Positions 18,801-27,113 of a DNA stretch of 64,000 bases are shown in pieces (within the stretch, counting starts at the first letter, position 1; every line of letters starts with the position of its first letter). The notes under the pieces are model-generated. The model had not been told where the DNA came from, made no database searches, and saw only the letters and a list, made by a program, of their open reading frames with translations. This DNA comes from Sphingobacterium faecium (lineage in GTDB: Bacteria > Bacteroidota > Bacteroidia > Sphingobacteriales > Sphingobacteriaceae), in NCBI RefSeq assembly GCF_003054045.1, contig NZ_QBKH01000002.1:186001-250000 (forward strand), in the 5' to 3' direction. Made by a program: the position numbers and the translations under genes.

Positions 18801-19757
18801 ATGCTCATGAAGATATGGATAACAATGGCAATGGCTGTAGGATTGATGCCGGCCTTTGCACAACAAGAGATACCAGATAGTTTGAGATCTCAACAGATCA
18901 CTACTGCTGCTGAGGGAGAGATATTAATGGATACGATACCGACAACGGATGGTTTTTACCAAGCGAATAACTTGGAAGATGCAGTCCCTTTTGCGTATCC
19001 GGAAGTGAATATGAAGAATATCCGCTTCTATAAACGGGTATGGCGCGATATTGATCTTAAAGATGAAAAAAATGCGCTTTTGGCGACGCCAGGAAATTCA
19101 TTGATGGAGATTATTATGAAATCGATCGAAACAGGTAAATTGTCCCTGTATAGCCCTGATGATGATTCTTTTAAAGCGAGAATGAATGCCAATGAGGGCA
19201 TGGCTCGTTTTACAGATAGTGTACTGGTTCCCATTTTTGACGATGAGGGCAACCAGATCGATTCCAAGATGACTTTAAATGAATTTGATCCGACTCGCGT
19301 CACGAAATTCCGTATCAAAGAGGATATCTTCTTTGATAAGCAACGTAGCCGTTTGGAGAGCAGGATCATTGGCGTAGCACCTTTAATGAACATCACGACT
19401 TCTGCGGAATTGGCAGAATCTGTGGGTTCGACACCTGCATTTTGGTTGTATTTCCCGCAGTTGCGCTATAGTTTGGTCAAAGTGGATATTACCGATCCGG
19501 ATAAAGGTTTGTATGATATGACGATGGATGATCTGTTTGTTCAAAAAAAGTACGCCAGTACCATCATTCGTGAGTCTTCTGCAGGTGCTTTGAAATTGGG
19601 TGATGAAGCACAGCAAGCACAAGATGCGCAGCAGATCGAACAAAAGATCGACGCGTATAAAAAGCAATTGTGGACGAGCCCTAAAGGTGTAAAAGAAGAA
19701 AACTTGGAAGAGTTTATTCCGAATGCACAGAAACAGAAAAAAGCAAAGAAAAAGTAA
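18801..19757 (+). CDS. gldN: GldN/PorN type IX secretion ring protein
   Basis: The 318-residue periplasmic protein has a signal peptide ending near AFAQQ (about residue 21). The GldN core is recognisable: IRFYKRVWRDIDL (about 74-86), KNALLATPGNSL, FRIKEDIFFDKQRS and PAFWLYFPQLR. The C-terminus is lysine-rich. GldN binds GldK to form the trans-envelope ring. It directly follows gldK, whereas in most genomes gldL and gldM sit between them. A terminator hairpin follows. Confidence 0.92.
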   Translation: MLMKIWITMAMAVGLMPAFAQQEIPDSLRSQQITTAAEGEILMDTIPTTDGFYQANNLEDAVPFAYPEVNMKNIRFYKRVWRDIDLKDEKNALLATPGNSLMEIIMKSIETGKLSLYSPDDDSFKARMNANEGMARFTDSVLVPIFDDEGNQIDSKMTLNEFDPTRVTKFRIKEDIFFDKQRSRLESRIIGVAPLMNITTSAELAESVGSTPAFWLYFPQLRYSLVKVDITDPDKGLYDMTMDDLFVQKKYASTIIRESSAGALKLGDEAQQAQDAQQIEQKIDAYKKQLWTSPKGVKEENLEEFIPNAQKQKKAKKK

Positions 19758-19780
19758 GCTCAATTAATTTTAATATCATA

Positions 19781-19813
19781 AAAAAACATGCTCATCTTTT
19801 GAGCATGTTTTTT
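19781..19813 (+). terminator. Intrinsic terminator after gldN
   Basis: 14-base perfect arms (19781-19794 and 19800-19813) around a 5-base loop, ending in a T run. It lies 24 bases after the gldN stop. A-richness on the other side could also stop leftward transcription. Confidence 0.85.
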
Positions 19814-20048
19814 TATAGCCTGAATTTTCCCTTTAAGATTTTATGGTATTTGATTTTCCCTTCGTGGTGTAATTTTTGTAGCCTGCTTTTATACTACCGA
19901 TGTTTTGATGTAGAATCGTAACTCTAGAATTGGTTTCTATGATCTATAGCTTCATTAACAAATCGATCTTTTTTGGTCTATCTCCAGTATTTTGTACCAG
20001 TGATTGGTTTTGGTGAAAGTTTGATACGATAAAGGAGATCGCTGTTAT

Positions 20049-20660
20049 CTAGATAAACTTCATCTCTGTGGCCTTATGAATTAGGGAGGCCGAATTGACG
20101 ACACCAAATTTTTGCAATAAATTGCGGCGATGGCTTTCGACTGTCAATGGACTGATAAACATCTGTTCGCCGATTTTTGCGGTGGTATGCCCCTGAGCCA
20201 TCAACCTGAGCACCTCGCGCTCGCGCTGGCTCACGGATGGTATGGGGTCTTTTTTGTCGGTTAGGATAAAGTTCATCTCCTTACTGAGCACCTGTTCGCC
20301 ACGGATCACCGCTTGTATTCCTTCGATCAGTTCGTCGGTCGATACATTTTTGAGCAGGTACCCCATGGCTCCTGCTTTAAGCATCCGTAATGCGATACTG
20401 CCCTCGTTGTGGTTACTGATCGCAATGATCTGCGTATCTGGACATTGTTTTTTGATGATTTCTGTAGCCTCAATACCATTCATATCGGGCATATTGATAT
20501 CCATAAGAATCACATCGACAGCTTCGGTGGCTAAAAAATCAAAAGCGTCTTTCGCGTTGTTAAATGAACCGCGTAGTACAATCGTCGAGGTGTTTTTCAA
20601 GATAAATTCGAATCCATTGAGGACGAGCGGATGATCATCGACTATAATGACTGAAATCAT
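20049..20660 (-). CDS. NarL/LuxR-family response regulator
   Basis: The 203-residue protein has a receiver domain at 1-120 with acidic pair Asp-8/Asp-9, phosphoacceptor Asp-54 (ILMDINMP) and the GYLLKN lysine. A LuxR-type helix-turn-helix follows at about 140-203 (SQREREVLRLMAQG, ISPLTVESHRRN). It lies 1 base after the histidine kinase stop and is surely its partner. It is expected to bind DNA; target genes are unknown, though it sits between the two halves of the gld set. Confidence 0.93.
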   Translation of the reverse strand: MISVIIVDDHPLVLNGFEFILKNTSTIVLRGSFNNAKDAFDFLATEAVDVILMDINMPDMNGIEATEIIKKQCPDTQIIAISNHNEGSIALRMLKAGAMGYLLKNVSTDELIEGIQAVIRGEQVLSKEMNFILTDKKDPIPSVSQREREVLRLMAQGHTTAKIGEQMFISPLTVESHRRNLLQKFGVVNSASLIHKATEMKFI

Positions 20661-20661
20661 A

Positions 20662-22650
20662 TTATTTGGTTACTTCAAATTGAATGTGAAACGATGCGCC
20701 TTTTCCTATGGTAGCATCGATCTCGAGGTGTCCATTTAAAATCTCTACCCGGTTGCGGATATTGGATAATCCGATCCCTTTCTGTTTGATACCCTCCATA
20801 GATGGATCAAATCCCTTGCCATTATCTTCTACGGTGATGTAAAAATAATGATCCGCCTCGGAACATTGCACCCAGATCTGAGTGCCATGGCTATGCTTTA
20901 CCGCATTGGTGAGCAGTTCCTGCACAATCCGATAGACCGCTATCAGAAAAGACTGGTTGTAATCCGTCTGCAGATTTGTGGCTTGAAAATCGATCTGTAG
21001 CTGCGGTTGATTCATCGCATTGCACAGATCGCGTAAGGATACCTCCAACCCCATATACAGTAAAGACTCGGGCATCATATTACGGGCTATTCGTCGAAGT
21101 TCATGGACAGAATCGTCCATTTGGTTGATAATCGTATATAAATCCATGGATGAATCGGTTTGTGGCTGTGCTTTCGCTTGTCTATTGGCTACAGCTGACA
21201 ACTTAAGCTTGACGCCGGCAAGCATACCACCTAGACCGTCATGCAGATCTCGTGCTATACGGCTGCGTTCTCTTTCTTGTCCTTGCAACATGGCATTGAA
21301 AAGGTTGAGTTTTTCCCGTTGTGCGGCTAGTCTTTTTCTGTTTCTAAACGATATATACCAGATGAGGCTGAGCATACCCAGCACAATGGTCGTAAGCAAA
21401 AAAATACCGGCAAATAGGCGTGTACGCTGAATAGCAAGCTGCTGCTGCTGATTGGCTGCTTTGACGCGGAGCAGTTCATTTTCTTTCTCGCTGGTCTGGT
21501 ATTTCTTTTCCAGTTCGAGTGTTAGTGCTGTACCTTGATCTGCAAGGAGCGTATCGAGCACAATTTTATGTTTCTCAAACCATTTTACAGCCTCCTGATA
21601 TGCACCTAGTTTCACCGCGGTAGTCGCGAGATCATAATACACCATTTGTTTATTCTTCAGCGAAGGTTTTTTTTCGACGTACGGAAGCAGTTCGCGTAGT
21701 TTCTCCATCGCTGCTGCGGGCTGGTTTGCTGTTTGAAATGCTGCGGATTGGCTGAACAGTATAGAGGCAGCCATATCGCTATTGTTTTGCTCTTTCGCGC
21801 CAGCCAGTGCTTTTTCGAAATACATATGGGCACGGCCGAAATTTTGCTGCTTTTCCCAATAGCTGCCTTCTACACTGTAATAGGTTGGGAGGTAGGAAGA
21901 GGCGGGGATTGATTTCGCGATATGGGCAGCACTGTCCAGTAAGATTCGGGAGCGTGTATGCTCCTGATCGAGTAAGGCATTACGTGCCGCATTGACAAAG
22001 AGGGTAAAGCGTTGCTCGAGGGCATCATTCCTGCCTTGCAGCAAGGTCAAGGCATGATCGTAATACAGCTTGGCTTTACTATATTCTTGCAGATTCATCA
22101 AGGCCATTGCTACATTCTGAAGGTTATTACCCCAAAGAGTAGAGTCTTTGATGCTCTTGGCCATTGGAATAACTCGATCGATAAGCACCTGAACATATTC
22201 GTGTGCTTTGCCTTCGCGTTGCAAAAGTGCCCCGTAGCTTCCCCACAGGCGGGCTCGGTAACGTGTCGCCAAAATTTTGTTTTTCGCAGGAATATCTCTT
22301 TTGAGGAAGGTTTCGGCCTGCATATATAGTTGCTTTGCTTGTTCAGGGTCAATGTCAAACTGAATAGCGCCGCGATAGAAATGGAACAGTCCTTGGTAAT
22401 AATTCGTATTCGCTTTGTCGCCTAGCAACTTTTTGCTCTCGGATACGTAACTCAATGCTTTCTCTGTATCGTAGTCCGACCAGAAGAAACTCAGATCCAA
22501 TAATGCCTGTGCTTTTTCTTCCCGATCTTCGATCTGCTGTAGCTGCCTGTACAAGCTATCCCCGTGTTGCGTCAATTGCTCAGGTGATTGCGCACCTGTA
22601 TTCGCGATGCAAAAGAGTAAGTAAGCAAGCAGGGACAGTAGTTTGTACAT
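20662..22650 (-). CDS. TPR-containing sensor histidine kinase (HisKA_3, NarX/DegS type)
   Basis: The 662-residue protein has a signal peptide (to about residue 20) and a periplasmic domain of tetratricopeptide-like helical repeats (about 30-370). A coiled coil (about 375-405) and one membrane span (about 412-435) lead to a cytosolic HisKA_3 domain with ARDLHDGLGG (His-470). The ATPase domain shows VEDNGKGFD and KGIGLSNIRNR. The TPR sensor suggests it reads a periplasmic protein or peptide signal. It is encoded with two lipoproteins upstream and its regulator downstream. Confidence 0.92.
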   Translation of the reverse strand: MYKLLSLLAYLLFCIANTGAQSPEQLTQHGDSLYRQLQQIEDREEKAQALLDLSFFWSDYDTEKALSYVSESKKLLGDKANTNYYQGLFHFYRGAIQFDIDPEQAKQLYMQAETFLKRDIPAKNKILATRYRARLWGSYGALLQREGKAHEYVQVLIDRVIPMAKSIKDSTLWGNNLQNVAMALMNLQEYSKAKLYYDHALTLLQGRNDALEQRFTLFVNAARNALLDQEHTRSRILLDSAAHIAKSIPASSYLPTYYSVEGSYWEKQQNFGRAHMYFEKALAGAKEQNNSDMAASILFSQSAAFQTANQPAAAMEKLRELLPYVEKKPSLKNKQMVYYDLATTAVKLGAYQEAVKWFEKHKIVLDTLLADQGTALTLELEKKYQTSEKENELLRVKAANQQQQLAIQRTRLFAGIFLLTTIVLGMLSLIWYISFRNRKRLAAQREKLNLFNAMLQGQERERSRIARDLHDGLGGMLAGVKLKLSAVANRQAKAQPQTDSSMDLYTIINQMDDSVHELRRIARNMMPESLLYMGLEVSLRDLCNAMNQPQLQIDFQATNLQTDYNQSFLIAVYRIVQELLTNAVKHSHGTQIWVQCSEADHYFYITVEDNGKGFDPSMEGIKQKGIGLSNIRNRVEILNGHLEIDATIGKGASFHIQFEVTK

Positions 22651-22694
22651 GATTTAATGGATGGTTTTTTTGAAATTACAGATTAATCTGCAGA

Positions 22695-23306
22695 TTAACA
22701 ATCGGGAACCATTCCCATAGTTACCCCCGATGGACTCCATATCGGTACTAGCCGCATCTGACAGCCTGCGCTATGGTCGTTATTATCGATGCTGCGCCGC
22801 GTGTCAAAACTGAGTTTGAGCGACGATCCCTTTGGAAAGGGACCGTTTTCTTCTTTAAAATTGACGCGCATGACCATGTTAGCCGTTTCCTTTCTTAGGG
22901 TGCCTTGGAAGGACATCTCTTGTTGTGCATTGTTGAGTGTGCCTGTAATCTTTTCGTCTATTATACGAAAGAAAATGTTTGGATCTGTGGTGTCCATACG
23001 GTATGTGGACTGGTCGTATTTGCCCCGCACTTTGAAATTCATTTCGCCTAGATCACCAAAATCGGCCATAAATACCATTGAAACCGAGTCTGCCGTGGCT
23101 TCGATCAGTGCAACCCGACCTTCACCTTTCCAGGTGTAATCATCCGCTCCATTTTGGGAACGGATGCCTATGGCAGTGCCTTTAAAAGGTTGGCCTCCAA
23201 AGGTCTCGTTGAAAGTTTGGTCTGCATCCTGCTCACTGGTATCTTTTGTACAGCCCGTCAGCAACAGAAAAAATATCAGCAGCAGTGTTACATGTATTGT
23301 TTTCAT
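22695..23306 (-). CDS. Lipoprotein of unknown function
   Basis: The protein has 203 residues with a clear lipobox (LTGC, Cys-19). The mature part is beta-rich (GRVALIEATADSVSMVFMADFGDLGEMNF) without a family that can be named, and it ends with a Cys pair (SAGCQM and the final Cys). It lies 44 bases upstream of the sensor kinase and 22 bases downstream of another lipoprotein gene, so it is probably in the same transcript and could be a ligand-binding accessory of the TPR sensor (inference). Confidence 0.7.
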   Translation of the reverse strand: MKTIHVTLLLIFFLLLTGCTKDTSEQDADQTFNETFGGQPFKGTAIGIRSQNGADDYTWKGEGRVALIEATADSVSMVFMADFGDLGEMNFKVRGKYDQSTYRMDTTDPNIFFRIIDEKITGTLNNAQQEMSFQGTLRKETANMVMRVNFKEENGPFPKGSSLKLSFDTRRSIDNNDHSAGCQMRLVPIWSPSGVTMGMVPDC

Positions 23307-23328
23307 TGGTTTGTTTTTAAGTGATAAG

Positions 23329-24306
23329 TTAGCGCCAGATCATTTGGCCGCCTGCTGTTTCAATCTTTTCTTTACCTTTCAAGATAACGGGTATGACACC
23401 GGGTGTGTTAGGTGCAATCGGATCCACATTATACGCTGTACCATCGTTGGGGATAATCTTTAGTGACCACATCCACCCAAAGGGTCCAGTTTGCCTATAC
23501 TCCGTGCCTACAAGTAAGTATTTGCCATCGGGCGAAAACTCGGGAACGGATTCTTTAAAATTGCTGGTGGTGACTTGTTTCAGGTTTGACCCATCCATAT
23601 CCATCGTGTACACATGGTTGGCAATGCGCACGGCAAGTTGGTTGCCTGCCTGATTGACTGCGACGTCGCCCCAATCATCATAATTCATCTCTTTTAGCAA
23701 AGTACCAGATGTGTAAGGCGGGGCCAAGCGTATGATATAGTTGTTGTGTATGATCAATAAGGCGTTGCCCGGCAACCATAAGCGTTGGTCATTGAAACCC
23801 AGCTCTTGTCCGTTGATATCGTGGATACGGCCGACGAACTCGCCATTTCGCTTTAGGATCGTGATACCATCTGCCTTATCGTTTGAAAGCACCACAATAT
23901 GGCTGTTGTCGGGCGAGAGATATCCCTTGCAATAGCCATTTAGTCCTGGACTATGGTATACAAATTCCTCTACGATGCTGCCATTTGTGATGTCACTTAG
24001 CGTAAAGCGGATGGGGTATTTTCCCACCGTCTGCTCATTGACCACCGTGAGTTTATATCGACCATCCCTAGAGATGTCGAAGTTGTTGAGTTTGGATTTA
24101 TCGGGGATAAAGGTGGATCCCACACCATCGGATAAACTCACTTTGAGTATTCCCTGGGTTGCCCAATCGTAATATATCGTACCTGTTAACGCGGATGGGT
24201 AGCCGTTGTCTCCGCCATCTGGACCGTTATTATCCTTTGAACAGGCGGTTAGTAGCATGAGATATCCTACTATGAGTAATAAATGTGTCTTTTTCATCCT
24301 TTTCAA
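23329..24306 (-). CDS. Lipoprotein with TolB/PD40-like beta-propeller
   Basis: The 325-residue protein has a lipobox at Cys-22 (LTAC). Repeats resemble WD40-like PD40 blades (FDISRDGRYKLTV, YLSPDNSHIVVLSN, EFSPDGKYLLVGT). It is probably anchored in the outer or inner membrane facing the periplasm. An alternative start three codons later is possible. It heads the leftward operon with lipoprotein, sensor kinase and regulator, behind a well-placed promoter. Confidence 0.75.
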   Translation of the reverse strand: MKRMKKTHLLLIVGYLMLLTACSKDNNGPDGGDNGYPSALTGTIYYDWATQGILKVSLSDGVGSTFIPDKSKLNNFDISRDGRYKLTVVNEQTVGKYPIRFTLSDITNGSIVEEFVYHSPGLNGYCKGYLSPDNSHIVVLSNDKADGITILKRNGEFVGRIHDINGQELGFNDQRLWLPGNALLIIHNNYIIRLAPPYTSGTLLKEMNYDDWGDVAVNQAGNQLAVRIANHVYTMDMDGSNLKQVTTSNFKESVPEFSPDGKYLLVGTEYRQTGPFGWMWSLKIIPNDGTAYNVDPIAPNTPGVIPVILKGKEKIETAGGQMIWR

Positions 24307-24385
24307 TTTATTTATGATTCGATTTTCTCTTTAAGGCATTCACGCTGCCTTCGGCGGTTTTATTCTGTGTTGATTTATGCTCTAA

Positions 24386-24416
24386 CAAATTTAACCGCTA
24401 TATGAATACCGGTCAA
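24386..24416 (-). promoter_or_regulatory. Promoter of the lipoprotein/two-component operon
   Basis: On the minus strand, TTG (24416-24414) is followed after 20 bases by TAAATTTG (24393-24386), a full match to the Bacteroidota -33/-7 consensus. The implied leader before the propeller lipoprotein gene is about 70 bases. Confidence 0.6.
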
Positions 24417-24478
24417 TCCACGAAAACATGGATTTTTTAGATAGTAAAACCACATGGTCCAGGGGAGCTGATATAAAA

Positions 24479-24508
24479 AAAACCTTCCCCAATAAAGGAG
24501 AAGGCTTT
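24479..24508 (-). terminator. Intrinsic terminator after gldM
   Basis: 12-base stem with two G-U pairs (arms 24479-24490 and 24497-24508) around a 6-base loop. On the minus strand it ends in a run of Ts. It lies about 30 bases after the gldM stop and separates gldLM from the two-component operon. Confidence 0.8.
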
Positions 24509-24535
24509 TACGTATAAAGGTAGATTTGTTAATTT

Positions 24536-26068
24536 TTAGTTTGCCGTCAATGCTACCGCATTTAATTGTCTTGATGTACCATCGGGACCTACAGCGACGA
24601 TATTATCAAAGATAACACGGGTACCCGGTGTGATACCGTTTAAGGCAGATGCCATGCTGGAACTTAATTGATTGCCAGATGTCGATAATACAATCGCATC
24701 AGCACGAGGTTTTGCGATAATCATCGTAAATTTGGTAACTTTAAAGTTTGCGTCAAAATCAAAATTATCCAATTTTGCAAAGATTGCATTTTGTGCTTTT
24801 AGTGCTACGGTGGCCATCGAACCACCTGTTTTGCCTGCAAATTTTGCAATAGGATCGGGGATGCGTTTGACACGGAATTCCGTCGTACTCAAGGTTTGCA
24901 TTTTACCTGGTGCTACTTCCGCGGCGATCGAGATCCGTGCGGTACCTGGTGATGATACACGCGCATTGTATTTCCCGCCCGAGCCAGATAGGCTACCACC
25001 TGTCATACTCACTTTTACTTTATCTGTGGGGGTACCAGCTGCTGAAACCGATAATGGATTGTCCACACCGATATATAGGACATTCATTTTATCGGGTGAT
25101 ACCACTGCGGATGGACGAGCAACCTGATAGGTTTGTGTCGCTGTGCGGTATTCTTTCATCGAACCGTCTGTTTGTTTCACTTGAATCACACCTGTCCAAG
25201 AGAAAATCCCTTCTTTGCTCGTCGATACGTTGTAAACTCCCTTTCCATCGACAATCTGTAATGGAGATCCATTGACACTGATGGCAGGTTGGGATTTGGA
25301 ATCTGAAGCCGTTAAAAATACTTCAGCTTGATAAGGTTGTCCTTGTACCAAGTAAGAAGTAGGAGCTACTGCAACAGCTGCAAATTTATCTAGGTTAACA
25401 ACCGCTTGGTCCATTTTGCCCAAGATTAATTTGACCACATCCGATTCCGCATTTTGAGCGTCCGTTTGTATTTTGGTTAAGATCGTCATAGCGGCGGTAA
25501 GGGGTGTGCCGCTTCCAAAATTAATCTCTTCCCAAGTGCGCTTGCCATTGACAGATTTTTCAGGGTCTTTTGCTTCTAATGAAAAAGAAACACTTTTTTG
25601 TTCTTCAGGACTTAATAAGGCCAAGAGTTTTGCTCGGGTCTCATTAATTTTATCCTTAAGGACGGTTCCCTTTTTCTCATTGATCATAAGATTGGGCGAT
25701 ATATCTTCGTTTTCTCTTTTGACAAGATCTCCTTTTTCTGGATCAATGCCGCCACCTTGTTTGGTGAAGTCTTCTTTTAATGCATTGATATAAGTATTCA
25801 GTTCACCGATGATGGACTGTGCTTTTTTAGCTTTATCATAGATGGGTTTTGCACGAGCAGGCTCCTCTTTCAATTTGGTGCTTTCAAATGCAGAAAACAA
25901 TTGCTGTACAGCCGTGTTGACATTTGAGCGTGATGTTTCGAGACTATTATTGATGTTCTTAAATGCATCCAAGATGGTATCGGGCACATTCAATGCAAGT
26001 AATGCAAGTAATACCAGATAAAGAATGCTGATCATTCTTTGTCTTGGAGTTTCTCTTCCTAATGCCAT
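24536..26068 (-). CDS. gldM: GldM/PorM type IX secretion motor subunit
   Basis: The 510-residue protein is anchored by one N-terminal helix (about 13-33, ISILYLVLLALLALNVPD) after the conserved ALGRETPRQRM. The large periplasmic part has the GldM D1-D4 domain order, including YNVSTSKEG and the C-terminal FDANFKVTKFTMII and RVIFDNI motifs. GldM couples the GldL proton channel to the GldKN ring. It lies 29 bases after gldL and is read towards gldKN rather than between them. Confidence 0.94.
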   Translation of the reverse strand: MALGRETPRQRMISILYLVLLALLALNVPDTILDAFKNINNSLETSRSNVNTAVQQLFSAFESTKLKEEPARAKPIYDKAKKAQSIIGELNTYINALKEDFTKQGGGIDPEKGDLVKRENEDISPNLMINEKKGTVLKDKINETRAKLLALLSPEEQKSVSFSLEAKDPEKSVNGKRTWEEINFGSGTPLTAAMTILTKIQTDAQNAESDVVKLILGKMDQAVVNLDKFAAVAVAPTSYLVQGQPYQAEVFLTASDSKSQPAISVNGSPLQIVDGKGVYNVSTSKEGIFSWTGVIQVKQTDGSMKEYRTATQTYQVARPSAVVSPDKMNVLYIGVDNPLSVSAAGTPTDKVKVSMTGGSLSGSGGKYNARVSSPGTARISIAAEVAPGKMQTLSTTEFRVKRIPDPIAKFAGKTGGSMATVALKAQNAIFAKLDNFDFDANFKVTKFTMIIAKPRADAIVLSTSGNQLSSSMASALNGITPGTRVIFDNIVAVGPDGTSRQLNAVALTAN

Positions 26069-26097
26069 TTTTAGTGATTTAGATTATACATGGATGA

Positions 26098-26910
26098 TTA
26101 AACACGCGGCTGGTTCATAGCACTTAACATATTGCCATAGATAGCATTTAAAGCGTTTAGGTTTTTTGCCAACTTGCCAACTTCTTCTTTGAATGCTTTA
26201 GAATCATCTAACGATTCATTGAAGTTTTGCATCGTATAATTTAAATTCTCGTAAAATTGGTTCATCGATTTTAGGTGCGAAGCAGAGTCTTGAAGTTCGC
26301 GCTCGTACATCCCGTTTAACTGCTGCAAATTGGTGGTCAATTTACTCACTTGCTCGTGGTAACTGGTCGTATCTGCAGATGAATTGGACATCTGTACCAA
26401 ATTGGCCGATGCCTGCTCAAAAGCGAGACTCATGTGATCAAATTTGGATGTTGCTAATTTCAATTTTTGTGTAAAATCTTCCGTTGCTAGGGAAACATCA
26501 GAAATTTTATTGATCGCCGACATTTTTTCACTGAAATCACGTAAGCCTCTTCCTAAATTGCCGATACTTGTCTCATCAATACTGGCATCTGCAAACATTT
26601 TATCCAAGGCTACAGTTGCTGATGGACCTGAAGGGGTATGGACAGCCGTGGCACCACGTACTGGAAGTTCGCCTGTATAATTTTCATCCAATTCGGGATA
26701 GACGCGGCTCCAATCTGGTTCTGGTGCTGGAGGATTAAGACCCATTAGGAAAAATAAAAATGCTTCAACTCCCAATCCAATTCCGATCATATAGTTCGCA
26801 TAGGATCCTCCAATGTGAAGGATTTTAAAAAGTACGCCGATAATAACGATACTTGCTCCCCAAGAAATGGCGACGTTCAACCATTTCGAATTGTCTTTTT
26901 TCTTACTCAT
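26098..26910 (-). CDS. gldL: GldL/PorL type IX secretion motor protein
   Basis: The 270-residue protein has two membrane helices (about 11-31 and 38-58). Glu-49 in the second (GLGVEAFLFF) matches the conserved protonatable glutamate of the GldL proton channel. Both the N-terminus (NSKWLNVAISWGAS) and the long cytosolic coiled-coil-like tail fit GldL. It forms the GldLM motor with the next gene. No clear -33/-7 pair was found upstream. Confidence 0.94.
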   Translation of the reverse strand: MSKKKDNSKWLNVAISWGASIVIIGVLFKILHIGGSYANYMIGIGLGVEAFLFFLMGLNPPAPEPDWSRVYPELDENYTGELPVRGATAVHTPSGPSATVALDKMFADASIDETSIGNLGRGLRDFSEKMSAINKISDVSLATEDFTQKLKLATSKFDHMSLAFEQASANLVQMSNSSADTTSYHEQVSKLTTNLQQLNGMYERELQDSASHLKSMNQFYENLNYTMQNFNESLDDSKAFKEEVGKLAKNLNALNAIYGNMLSAMNQPRV

Positions 26911-27113
26911 AGTTTTTAATTTTTAAGCTGATTATGCGAAATTGATATTATAAAAGTAACAATTGTTGATGTCATTTGTTATGGCAATTTTCAAGCCTAA
27001 AATCCGGATCCCATAAAAAGTAGATTCTTTTTTTATATAAAAATACTCCTATCAGAAGATCTTCCATAACGATTGTTTAATTAGAAATGCTTTTATCCAA
27101 TAGATATAAATGG

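Noticed and set aside
20242..20634. 130-codon open frame on the plus strand inside the response regulator gene
   Set aside because: Antisense shadow of a clear receiver/LuxR protein; serine/isoleucine-rich with no recognisable motif.
24672..25127. 151-codon open frame on the plus strand opposite gldM
   Set aside because: Antisense to a highly conserved gene; no start context, no family features.
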